IMG/VR virus record: IMGVR_UViG_3300045284_000415
Coordinates: 1-23,657 of that record
From: a virus
DNA length: 23,657 nt
Reading direction: 5' to 3' (one strand)
How positions within the stretch are numbered: the first letter of the stretch is position 1; every line of letters begins with the position of its first letter. This document shows, piece by piece, positions 12,060 to 18,610 of the stretch. The position numbers and the translations under genes are program-made. The notes under the pieces were generated by a model. It was given only the letters and a program-made list of their open reading frames with translations, was not told where the DNA came from and did no database searches.

Positions 12060-12931
12060 TGGCGAAGAAGAAGGACAATCCCCAGGGCCAGTTCGCCGGG
12101 ATGCCTGCACCCGCCCACCTGTCAGGGGCAGGGATGAGTCCGCACCGCCAGGTGCTGAAGGAGATCGGGGAGACGGCCCCGATGATGATCAGGGCACCAC
12201 GCACTGCCCTGTCGGGCATCGCAGCGTCACGCACGCTCCTGAGCCAGCACGACACCGGCACGTCGGGGGCACTACTGGATTCGGACGAGAGGATCGGCTG
12301 GGAGGACCAGGAGTTCCCCGACCGGGCGAACCACCCGGTCTACGGCTACCTGTCGCACGGCGAGTTCCGGGACAACCTCCACGGGACCGACCTCAAGGAG
12401 TACGCCAACACCAGCGAAGGGCTGACCGACGAGAACCATCCGGTCGACGCAGTGCATGAGTACGGCAACACGGCGTTCGAGTTGCGGCCCCACATGCGCG
12501 AGCACATCACCTTCTCCCACGGTGACTCACTGGGCCGAGACACCTCCGAGGGCGTGACCGCACGACCTGGTGGCGCTCCTCGCTCTCGCCACTTCAGCTT
12601 CGGCCCCGACCAGGCGTACACCGAGATGCAGGTGCATCCCCCCGACAAGCCTGGGGTGGACGTGAACAAGGACGTGACTCGGGCGATCCACTACCGCGAT
12701 GACCGCACCCCGGCAGAGGGACCCCTCCCGTTGGCTCGGGAGAACCGGGCGTCGATGCTGCTGGCCCAGGCCGGGGTGCCCCATGAGGTGCGCTCGATCG
12801 GCCAGACCGAGCAGCACCCCCTGTCGCCCGATCTCGGCCCCGTGGTCAAGAACCTGGAGGTCAGCGTCCTACGGCGTTGGAAGCCCGGTCAAGACTGGGA
12901 GCCGCGCAAGCCCAAGAGGGGCAACGTCTAG
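12059..12931 (+). CDS. Phage ADP-ribosyltransferase-like protein (290 aa)
   Basis: An N-terminal GQF element (residues 10-12) and a linker precede a domain from about residue 45. RTLLSQHDTGTSG (58-70), HPVYGYL (92-98), EYGN (134-137), LRPHMREHITFSHGDSL (142-158) and YTEMQVH (187-193) follow the order seen in phage ART-like domains (RPVYGYL, YG, LRxxVxxRxTFTxGDS, YxExQxHG), often fused to MuF-type head proteins or labelled DUF3626-like. E189 of ExQxH would be the catalytic glutamate, transferring ADP-ribose from NAD+. Here the domain stands alone. It may be a virion-carried host-modifying enzyme. It lacks the QGTLF end of its operon partners. Confident on resemblance, not on activity. Confidence 0.75.
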   Translation: MAKKKDNPQGQFAGMPAPAHLSGAGMSPHRQVLKEIGETAPMMIRAPRTALSGIAASRTLLSQHDTGTSGALLDSDERIGWEDQEFPDRANHPVYGYLSHGEFRDNLHGTDLKEYANTSEGLTDENHPVDAVHEYGNTAFELRPHMREHITFSHGDSLGRDTSEGVTARPGGAPRSRHFSFGPDQAYTEMQVHPPDKPGVDVNKDVTRAIHYRDDRTPAEGPLPLARENRASMLLAQAGVPHEVRSIGQTEQHPLSPDLGPVVKNLEVSVLRRWKPGQDWEPRKPKRGNV

Positions 12932-12940
12932 ACCACTACG

Positions 12941-12955
12941 GCATATGCCGATATG
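12941..12955. repeat. ATAT-box motif exactly between convergent stops
   Basis: GCATATGCCGATATG fills the gap between the TAG at 12929-12931 and the TGA at 12956-12958. It is the best match of a repeated element (also 18101, 3380, 6292, 6560, 18678). No terminator hairpin lies here, so this motif may itself serve as a boundary or protein site. Confidence 0.4.
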
Positions 12956-14728
12956 TCACGCAGTCGGTGGTAGGAACGGCGGGAGCGTGATGGTGGTGGT
13001 CGGCCCTGGCGGGAACGGCCCGTTGGGGTTGGCGCACGCTGACGACTCGGGCGGGTAGGTCACCAGCACAGGCCCAGCGGTGGGGTTGACGGTGTAGGTG
13101 AGGAAGATGCCCTGGCGCAGGAAGGCGTCGGAAGGATCCTGAATCCAGAACCCATCGTCGTTGAGGATCCAGCCGGGAACATCAGCGACCGAACCGTCTG
13201 CGTTGACCTCGGTGCCGGGGTAGAGGATGTCCACTGTCGCTCCTGGCTCGTATACCAGAGGCTGTACGGATACCACTTCGCCATTTGCTGCCGCCGTCAT
13301 GGTGAGCGTTCCCGTGCGCCCTGCGAGCGACGGGAACTGGTTCTGGAAGGTGATGCGGATCGTCGGCACCTCGCGCACGCAGACGGTGCCCGCAGCACCG
13401 AACGTGAACGTGTCAGGCAGGGTGCTGGTCGTGGTCGTGCTGCTCGTCGTCGTGGTGGACGTGCTCGTCGTGGGAGCAATCGTGGTGGTGGACGGGGAAA
13501 CGGTCGAAGTAGTGGTCGAGGAACTCTGCGGTGACGTTGTCGGCGGTGAAGTGGTAGTGCTTGATGTCGTCGTCTCCTCCGGTGGGCAGTCCTCGGGCAG
13601 CGTCACTACGGCCGTCGCCGTCTCCCCCTCCAGGTTGTAGGTCAGGGTCAACGGGGTCGTCAGGCTGGGCGGGTACGGGATGGTGATCGTCGCGTTGGCG
13701 ACGAACAGGAGGGGGTTGCCGGGGTAGTCGGTGCCGTCCGAGAAGCTCAGGAGGCCGAAGTGCCCAGTGAGGTCGGGCCGGTTGCCGAAGGTGATCGAGA
13801 TCTCGGGGAGGTTGTCGTCACCGCAGAAGGCGAAGTCGTCAATACCCAGGAGACTCGGCCGAGGCAGGGTCGTTGTAGTGGTCGACGGCGCGGTCGATGA
13901 GGTGGTCGAACTCGTCGTCGTAGACCCCGGGACGGTCGAGGTGGTCGTCGGGGCCGGGATAGTGGTCGTCGAGGTGGTCGTCGTCACCCCAGGCTGGGTG
14001 GTCGTGGTGGTCGAGGTAGAAGTTGAGGACGTAGACGTGCTCGTAGGCACGACGGTGGAGGTCGTCGTTGTGGGCGCGGTGGTCGAACTTGTCGTGGTGG
14101 ACGACGATGTCGTGGTGCTGCTGGTGCTGCTGGACGATGTCGTGGTTGTACCACCGTCCGGGAGGCACTCAGACACGTCAGGCTCAGGCTGGCCGGTGTC
14201 GAAGGCGATGACCCGGCTGCGGCCCTGCTGGTCAGCGAAGAACGAGCCGATCACGCCGTCCCAGTCGGGGATCGAGTTGACGCTGACCGAGATCGGGTTC
14301 TGACCCGTCTGCAGCCGCTCGTCGTCACCCGGGGTCCCCACGAACTTGCACACGAAGACCTTCTTGGACTCTTCAGTCGTCGTCGTCAGGGCGATAGTTG
14401 TCGAGGTCGAAGAGGTCGTACTCGTAGAAGGTGCCGTCGTAGATGTCGAGGTAGATGTCGGAGTAGAGGACGTAGAAGTGGGTGCGACCGTCGTAGTGGT
14501 GCTTGTGGTGGGGACTGTCTGCGGATTGGTCACCACCACCGTGGTCGACGTGGCCGGGTGAGTCGTCGTCGTGTACGCCGGATGTGTCGTTGAGGTAGCG
14601 GGATGGGTGGTCGTCGTGTAGTAGCCGCCCCCCTGAGGGAAGCTCTCGTTCTTCTGCCAGGAGGCCGCTACCGGGGCACCGATCAGGATCCCCGCCGCTA
14701 TCACCGCTGATGCCACCCGTGCCTTCAT
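12956..14728 (-). CDS. Secreted Thr/Ser-rich mucin-like protein with three globular domains (590 aa)
   Basis: Signal peptide at residues 1-22 (MKARVASAVIAAGILIGAPV, cut after AASW region). Then alternating Thr/Ser/Pro linkers (37-118, 193-288, 385-438) and globular parts. Domain 1 (about 122-190) contains FVCKFVGTPGDDERLQTGQ and NPISVSVNSI with paired Cys (C127, C188). Domains 2 (290-383) and 3 (438-567) are related to each other: LPEISITFGN / VPTIRITFQN, two cysteines each. The linkers are likely glycosylated and exposed at the cell surface, as in actinobacterial envelope proteins. A promoter TATGAT eight bases before the ATG implies a leaderless mRNA. It is probably a host-derived moron, or an adhesion or superinfection factor. 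Confidence 0.8.
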   Translation of the reverse strand: MKARVASAVIAAGILIGAPVAASWQKNESFPQGGGYYTTTTHPATSTTHPAYTTTTHPATSTTVVVTNPQTVPTTSTTTTVAPTSTSSTPTSTSTSTTAPSTSTTSSTSTTIALTTTTEESKKVFVCKFVGTPGDDERLQTGQNPISVSVNSIPDWDGVIGSFFADQQGRSRVIAFDTGQPEPDVSECLPDGGTTTTSSSSTSSTTTSSSTTTSSTTAPTTTTSTVVPTSTSTSSTSTSTTTTTQPGVTTTTSTTTIPAPTTTSTVPGSTTTSSTTSSTAPSTTTTTLPRPSLLGIDDFAFCGDDNLPEISITFGNRPDLTGHFGLLSFSDGTDYPGNPLLFVANATITIPYPPSLTTPLTLTYNLEGETATAVVTLPEDCPPEETTTSSTTTSPPTTSPQSSSTTTSTVSPSTTTIAPTTSTSTTTTSSTTTTSTLPDTFTFGAAGTVCVREVPTIRITFQNQFPSLAGRTGTLTMTAAANGEVVSVQPLVYEPGATVDILYPGTEVNADGSVADVPGWILNDDGFWIQDPSDAFLRQGIFLTYTVNPTAGPVLVTYPPESSACANPNGPFPPGPTTTITLPPFLPPTA

Positions 14729-14736
14729 GGGCCGGG

Positions 14737-14742
14737 ATCATA
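14737..14742 (-). promoter_or_regulatory. -10 element for the mucin-like gene
   Basis: TATGAT on the minus strand followed by eight bases and the ATG at 14728; no Shine-Dalgarno. Nearly consensus -10, and it lies just five bases downstream of the stop of the winged-helix gene. Confidence 0.5.
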
Positions 14743-14746
14743 GTGG

Positions 14747-14992
14747 TCAGGGGGCAGCCGAGAGTGTGTATCCCAGGCGCTCCGTCATCGCTATCCCAGC
14801 GCTGGTCAAACGGTAGGACTCATCGCTGGGGTCGAAGTAGACCAGGTCCCGCCGAACCAGGGCGTTGAGGACATACAGGGTGGCTCCGTGGCTCACCCAC
14901 ACCCACTCGCCGTCCCGCGCGTAGTACCGGTGACGGCCCAGCATCTTGAGAGCGTGGCGCTGGTTGTCACCCAAGGGTCGCTGATTGTTCAT
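14747..14992 (-). CDS. Winged-helix DNA-binding protein candidate (81 aa)
   Basis: Layout fits a small winged helix-turn-helix: helix 1 DNQRHALKMLGRH (9-21), strand EWVWVS (29-34), helices ATLYVLNALVRRDLV (37-51), a wing with YFDPSDESYRLTSAG (52-66), and a last helix AMTERLG. YRLTxAG is typical of MarR/PadR-like repressors and phage regulators. No enzyme or ligand pocket visible. Two GTCGCTAAG sites flank the divergent region upstream (15013 plus strand, 15145 minus strand), making this gene the obvious candidate for a regulator that binds them and represses itself and the neighbouring 15173 gene. Inferred. Confidence 0.65.
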   Translation of the reverse strand: MNNQRPLGDNQRHALKMLGRHRYYARDGEWVWVSHGATLYVLNALVRRDLVYFDPSDESYRLTSAGIAMTERLGYTLSAAP

Positions 14993-15012
14993 GGTCCCGC
15001 CGTTCCGCCGAT

Positions 15013-15021
15013 GTCGCTAAG
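15013..15021 (+). promoter_or_regulatory. GTCGCTAAG site upstream of the winged-helix gene
   Basis: GTCGCTAAGAGA about 20 bases upstream of the ATG at 14992. One of four copies within 1.5 kb (also 15145, 16089, 16483). Candidate operator. Confidence 0.4.
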
Positions 15022-15144
15022 AGACTTTGCGGCGAGGGGTGGACCGAGCGCCAACCCGAGGCACCCCCCGCCTAGTTAGGCCGCAAGCCCTTTCCAAGAT
15101 AGGCCGGGCAGCAGCGAGTAACACAGTAGCATCGCGCTGATCCC

Positions 15145-15153
15145 CTTAGCGAC
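15145..15153 (-). promoter_or_regulatory. GTCGCTAAG site in the promoter of the 15173 gene
   Basis: Reverse-strand copy lying between -35 and -10 positions of the rightward promoter at 15161, where a bound protein would block polymerase. Confidence 0.4.
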
Positions 15154-15160
15154 CTGGGAC

Positions 15161-15172
15161 TACTCTGGCCTG
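15161..15172 (+). promoter_or_regulatory. -10 element for a leaderless mRNA
   Basis: TACTCT (15161-15166), then GGCCTG and GTG 15173. The same TACTCTGG occurs at 8565. No Shine-Dalgarno. Confidence 0.5.
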
Positions 15173-15883
15173 GTGGAAGAGAAGGGGTCCCAGTTCGGCG
15201 GCTACTCCATGGTCCGCAAGCGCGACTTCGCTGACTCCACCCACTTCGAGCTTCACCACAAGGGCATGGAAGTCGGGTCGATGAGCGTGATCCACTACAA
15301 GCAGCACACCGGGGACATCATCTACCCCAACGACCCCGACAAGCGCGAGGGCCGCTGGGACATCGCCACCCGTGAGCCTGACGAGGCCTCCTGGAAGGGC
15401 CACGACGAGACCTGGGCCACCAACACCGCCATCGCAGAGGGTCACCGGCACCCCTCCATCTCCGAGGTCCAGATCCCCCTGTTCAAGCAGACCGTGCGAC
15501 GCCAGAATAATGACATATTCCTGATGTCCATGGCCCGCAAGCACCGGGCGATGGCGGGCACCATGCTGGGCGTCGCCAACAACGACGCCCTCGCTCAGAC
15601 CGGGATCGGCCTCTCACCCTCGTCCAACCTCTCCCAGCACTCCCATCGCTTAGTGACCAAGCTCGGCGCGCGCGGCGTTCTGAACAAGGCCCAGGTCCCG
15701 GACCAGCCGATGAACGACATCACCTGGGAGGAACCGAGGCCAGCCCGTGGAGCTTCCGCCTTCGACGCCGCCGACTACCACCCCATCCCCCACGCCGAGA
15801 TGGAAGCGGGCCGTCAGACCGTCCGCAACATGATCCGCCCCAAGCGACACCGCCCCGACCCCAACCAAGGAACCCTCTTCTGA
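15173..15883 (+). CDS. QGTLF-family protein C (236 aa)
   Basis: Diverged third member of the family at 10453 and 11229. The N-terminus has KGSQFGG (compare GGQF), followed by a beta-rich region (FELHHKGMEVGSMSVIHYKQ). The common core is LGVANNDALAQTGIGLSPSS, NLSQHSHRL, then EAGRQTVRNMIRPKR, and the C-terminus HRPDPNQGTLF is nearly identical to protein A. The codons for QGTLF (CAA GGA ACC CTC TTC) differ from those of protein A, showing protein-level selection. Start GTG with a leaderless-type -10. Its TGA overlaps the next ATG. Function unknown. Confidence 0.75.
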   Translation: MEEKGSQFGGYSMVRKRDFADSTHFELHHKGMEVGSMSVIHYKQHTGDIIYPNDPDKREGRWDIATREPDEASWKGHDETWATNTAIAEGHRHPSISEVQIPLFKQTVRRQNNDIFLMSMARKHRAMAGTMLGVANNDALAQTGIGLSPSSNLSQHSHRLVTKLGARGVLNKAQVPDQPMNDITWEEPRPARGASAFDAADYHPIPHAEMEAGRQTVRNMIRPKRHRPDPNQGTLF

Positions 15884-16083
15884 TGGCCCGAGGACAGAAC
15901 ACCGCCCACCACCCGGCGCGCCAGGTCCACCGCGAGCGCTTCACGCCGCCCCCCAAGGGCAAAGAGGTCGAACTGTGGACCGACCCCCACACCTGGGACG
16001 AAGACCGCCTGGACGAGTGGGCAGCCAGCGAGCAGGTCACCCAGGCCGCAGCATGGCTCCGTGACCACAACGGCCCGTTCTAG
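15883..16083 (+). CDS. Small basic/acidic unknown protein (66 aa)
   Basis: Start ATG overlaps the stop of the QGTLF protein C gene (TGATG). Basic N-terminus (ARGQNTAHHPARQVHRERFT), then an acidic helical part (EDRLDEWAASEQVTQAAAWL). It ends HNGPF. Coupled translation suggests that it works with protein C, much as the ART-like gene follows A and B. No family recognised. Confidence 0.65.
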   Translation: MARGQNTAHHPARQVHRERFTPPPKGKEVELWTDPHTWDEDRLDEWAASEQVTQAAAWLRDHNGPF

Positions 16084-16088
16084 CGTTT

Positions 16089-16097
16089 GTCGCTAAG
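16089..16097 (+). promoter_or_regulatory. GTCGCTAAG site after the 15883 gene
   Basis: TTTGTCGCTAAGGGAACG six bases after the stop codon and before the terminator hairpin. No promoter is visible here, so its role may not be repression. A related TGCGTAAGGGAACG occurs near 21995. Confidence 0.3.
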
Positions 16098-16101
16098 GGA
16101 A

Positions 16102-16136
16102 CGGGAGGGGTGCGCTGCGGCCGCGGCCCCCTCCCG
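16102..16136. terminator. Hairpin between convergent units
   Basis: Arms CGGGAGGGG / CCCCTCCCG with a GC-rich loop containing GCGGCCGC. It lies between the stops at 16083 (rightward) and 16145 (leftward), so it probably ends transcription from both sides. Confidence 0.6.
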
Positions 16137-16144
16137 GACCCGAC

Positions 16145-16339
16145 CTACTTGCTCGCCTTCTTCGGCGGCTCCTCCGTGGCGTCCTCGTTCACGTACGTCG
16201 TCGGCTTGTCCGGGTCGTACCCCGGCCTGTCCGGGAGGTTGTTCGGATTGTCCGGGAGGTTGTTCGGATTGTCCTGTCGAGGATCGGCTTCCCTGGGGCT
16301 GGCAGCTTCGCCGCCGCCCCCTGCGTTTCCTGTGCCCAT
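16145..16339 (-). CDS. Disordered Pro/Asn-rich protein with tandem repeat (64 aa)
   Basis: Start ATG 16339 follows GGAG by eight bases. Fully low-complexity: Gly-rich start, then DNPNNLPDNPNNLPD, a two-copy heptad from a 21-bp tandem DNA repeat (16229-16270), then Pro/Asp- and Lys-rich end (EEPPKKASK). No hydrophobic core, so it is likely intrinsically disordered. It could be a linker or decoy peptide; function cannot be guessed. An upstream in-frame ATG (16417) would extend it, but lies within the preceding gene. Confidence 0.5.
   Translation of the reverse strand: MGTGNAGGGGEAASPREADPRQDNPNNLPDNPNNLPDRPGYDPDKPTTYVNEDATEEPPKKASK
16229..16270. repeat. Two-copy 21-bp tandem repeat
   Basis: GTCCGGGAGGTTGTTCGGAT followed by T, twice, in frame with the 16145-16339 gene, giving NPNNLPD repeats. 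Copy number may vary by slippage. Confidence 0.7.
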
Positions 16340-16391
16340 GTCTCTGACTCCTTTGGTGTCGGTTCCCGCCGCGCACACCCATACCCCGATA

Positions 16392-17591
16392 TCAATCGGT
16401 CGACTCCTCCGCATCACGCTGGGTCTGCAGGTCGGCCAGGATCTCCCCGAGGGTCTTCAGGTTGCCCTCGGCCCGAGATGCCCTTAGCGACTGAGCCTCC
16501 GCAAGCGCCTTCGCCTCGGTCACCTCGCTCATGAACGCCTCCACCTGGCCCTGCAGCGTGTCCACCTGCTCCCGCAACACCTTGCCCCGGCCCCGGTCGC
16601 ACAGCGCAGCGATCTTGTCCAGGATCTGCTCTGTGGTCAGCAACGCCTCGCCCTCTTCGCTCCCACCCGCAGACGGCAAGGCGTCGATCCGGTGGTCGAT
16701 GATCCACTGGGCCAACCACTCCGGGTCGGCCACGATCCCCTCTGCGATCGCCGCCTGCAACGCCCCGTCGATCTCCCGCGCCAGATTGCGGATCCGCGTC
16801 GCCCGCCGCGGGTTCACCGCCCACTCCGGGTCCAGCCCATCAACCGCAGGCTGCGGCTGGGTCCCCATCCCCCGCTTGTGGCCCGCATTGTGGCTGGCGA
16901 CCGAGTGCGGCGAATCGCTCGTCCAGTCGCATCCGTTCGACCGATCGCTCAGATCCTCCTCCCACCGGCACCGGTAGTCCACCGTGTCGTTCGACCACGT
17001 CCGCTCCATCACCGCCTCGCTCGGGTACGTCTCCCCCTTGGCGTTCCGGTGGGCGTTCCACGGCTCCTCCCGGACGATCCGCAGCTTCCGATGGGTGACT
17101 TTCGGCACCGGCTTCACCACCGTCCGCTTCGATGGCTTCACTGGCTCCACTGGCGCTGTCGCAGGGGCCTCATCGGCCAGTCCCACCGCCTCCCGCAGCA
17201 CATGCACCCGATCCGGGTCCAGTTTCACCTTCGGATGGGCGATCAGCCCCTCCACCAAGCTCAACAGCCCGCCCTTCGTCCCCTCGAACGACCGGTGCCT
17301 CACGATCGTGTTCACCCGGCTCCTGAACATCCGGGCGTTGATGTTCGATTGGATCGGCAGATCGATCTTCGTCCCGTCCACCGCCTGCAGATGGATCCCC
17401 TTGCTGATGTCGTACTTCCACCCGCACCCCACGGCCAGGGAGATGAGCACCCGCTGCTCGACAAACCGCATCCCCGACGCCACCTCCCACGTCTCCTTCG
17501 ACACCAGTTCGATCCCGAAGTCGATCGAAGAGGGCGAATCGGGGCTGAACGCATCCCTCGGCGGGTCGTTGTGGCCTGAGTGGTCAGTCAT
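16392..17591 (-). CDS. Large unknown protein with C2H2 site and coiled coil (399 aa)
   Basis: Start ATG 17591 overlaps the upstream TGA (TGATG) with GGGGAG just before. Region 25-140 is a globular alpha/beta domain (VEQRVLISLAVGCGWKYDIS, VNTIVRHRSFEGTKGG). Pro/Lys-rich linker 142-170. A zinc-finger-like site, C208-x12-C221-x12-H234-x3-H238, follows. Helical region 255-305 (REIDGALQAAIAEGI, EWLAQWIIDHRID) and coiled coil 322-395. This looks like a multidomain nucleic-acid-binding or regulatory protein. No enzymatic motif is recognisable. It shares a leftward operon with the 85-aa protein. Contains a GTCGCTAAG site (16483) near its 3' end. Confidence 0.75.
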   Translation of the reverse strand: MTDHSGHNDPPRDAFSPDSPSSIDFGIELVSKETWEVASGMRFVEQRVLISLAVGCGWKYDISKGIHLQAVDGTKIDLPIQSNINARMFRSRVNTIVRHRSFEGTKGGLLSLVEGLIAHPKVKLDPDRVHVLREAVGLADEAPATAPVEPVKPSKRTVVKPVPKVTHRKLRIVREEPWNAHRNAKGETYPSEAVMERTWSNDTVDYRCRWEEDLSDRSNGCDWTSDSPHSVASHNAGHKRGMGTQPQPAVDGLDPEWAVNPRRATRIRNLAREIDGALQAAIAEGIVADPEWLAQWIIDHRIDALPSAGGSEEGEALLTTEQILDKIAALCDRGRGKVLREQVDTLQGQVEAFMSEVTEAKALAEAQSLRASRAEGNLKTLGEILADLQTQRDAEESTD

Positions 17592-17848
17592 CACTCCCCC
17601 CATTCCGGGCTGTAGAAGTCCGTCCCGTGGTCCTGCTCCACTTCCCAGCCCTCGGCCCGGAAGTGGTCGACCACCTCCTGCTGCGTCAGCCCAGCCGGAA
17701 CGGGCGCTTGGCCACAGACGTTCAGCAGGCGCTCCGACCCGGGGATCGGCAGGAAGAACGGCTCCATGTACCGGGCGTAGACGACGCCCTCCCCCGTGTG
17801 GACACGGATGATGTGGGTTTCGGGTGTGGGTTCGGTGTGGTCACTCAT
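17591..17848 (-). CDS. Small unknown protein, first of its operon (85 aa)
   Basis: ATG 17848 lies six bases after TG-A-TACACT; a GTG two codons upstream is possible but would precede the predicted transcript start. Contains IIRVHTGEGVVYARYMEPFF, then LTQQEVVDHFRAEGWEVEQD (helix) and DFYSPEWGE. An alpha/beta fold is likely. The helix resembles those that dock into protein partners. Function unknown; coupled to the 399-aa protein, with which it probably acts. Confidence 0.65.
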   Translation of the reverse strand: MSDHTEPTPETHIIRVHTGEGVVYARYMEPFFLPIPGSERLLNVCGQAPVPAGLTQQEVVDHFRAEGWEVEQDHGTDFYSPEWGE

Positions 17849-17854
17849 GGGCAC

Positions 17855-17863
17855 AGTGTATCA
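17855..17863 (-). promoter_or_regulatory. Extended -10 promoter for a leaderless mRNA
   Basis: On the minus strand TG-A-TACACT followed by GTGCCC and ATG 17848. It is the rightmost of the leaderless-type promoters; genes beyond it use a different leader. Confidence 0.5.
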
Positions 17864-17944
17864 CATCCCATCTCCATCCACTACTGGCTCTTTAGGCCAA
17901 CAGTGGATTTCCTCCCGCCCTCGGGGGCACATGGCGCATGGCCC

Positions 17945-18058
17945 CTACTTGTGCCCTACATGCGGCCTACTTCCCATTCCTTGTACCGCAGGGCCTCTGA
18001 CCAGGCCTTTCTCCCCCTACAAGGAATGGGAAGTAGTCGCCCTGTAGTCGGCAAGTAG
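17945..18058. repeat. Long inverted repeat with perfect 19-bp core
   Basis: CTACTTCCCATTCCTTGTA (17967-17985) pairs perfectly with 18018-18036 across a 32-base loop. Further outward CTACTT, CTACA and CTACTT blocks on the left (from 17945) match AAGTAG, TGTAG and AAGTAG on the right (to 18058), giving imperfect arms of about 40 nt. Candidate cruciform, structured RNA or boundary element. Confidence 0.7.
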
Positions 18059-18211
18059 CTCCCATGCAGAGGAAGCCCCCAAAGAGGCCCCGGGCGTAGG
18101 GCATATGGCGATATGGATGAGAGACCTTCCCCACTCGCGAGGAGAAGGTGACGCTCCAGTCAGGCACTACTCCCCCCTCGGCCCTTCCCTCCAACCACTC
18201 GCGGGGGTTCC

Positions 18212-18395
18212 GCCGCCCGGAGGGCGGCATAGGGTCTTAATGGCCTGGGCTTCGCCCAGGCCATTAGGTGCAAATAGGCCATTCATGGCCTATGCATTGC
18301 GTGCATAGGCAGCGCAGCTGCCTATCCACTTAGGCCAATGGTGGCGGCGCAGCCGCCACCATTTAGGCCATTGATGGCGTGGCGTGCCACGCCAT
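18212..18395. repeat. Array of seven contiguous hairpins
   Basis: Perfect arms at 18212-18228 (7 bp, loop GGA), 18238-18266 (13 bp, loop TTC, or GAA on the other strand), 18274-18293 (9 bp, TC), 18289-18309 (8 bp, TTGCG), 18305-18325 (9 bp, GCA), 18337-18363 (12 bp, GCA) and 18374-18395 (10 bp, GT). Four have C(GNA)G triloops on one strand, known to be unusually stable in single-stranded DNA. A further one (CGACGC-ATT-GCGTCG) is at 18431-18445. Confidence 0.8.
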
Positions 18396-18610
18396 AGTTT
18401 CCAATTGCGCCACTGGTGGCCGCTGCCATACGACGCATTGCGTCGGCTGGTGCGGTGCGACTGCACGCGTCCGCAGGGCTAGGTGGCGGGGGGTAGAGGC
18501 ATTAGCAACCAGCGTCGTGCTCGCATTGCTCCCATTGGTGGCACTGCAGTCGTTGGTGCCTCGCGCTTAACGCCGCCCTTGGGGCGTCCCCGTGGTGCTC
18601 GGGGCGTGGC

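Noticed and set aside
13731-14303. 190-aa Val-rich plus-strand frame
   Set aside because: Antisense of Thr/Ser codons (ACN, TCN) gives Val/Glu-rich artefact sequence.
12959-14700. Tail fibre interpretation of the 590-aa protein
   Set aside because: It has a clear signal peptide and disulphide-capable domains, which suits export to the envelope better than virion assembly.
16692-17579. 295-aa plus-strand His/Arg/Pro-rich frame
   Set aside because: Shadow of the 399-aa C2H2/coiled-coil gene, whose start overlap and domains are convincing.
17945-18058. Insertion-sequence ends or a transposon
   Set aside because: No transposase, no target duplication, and the loop is only 32 bases.
18212-18395. 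CRISPR array
   Set aside because: The repeats are different hairpins without a constant repeat-spacer length, and no cas genes are present.
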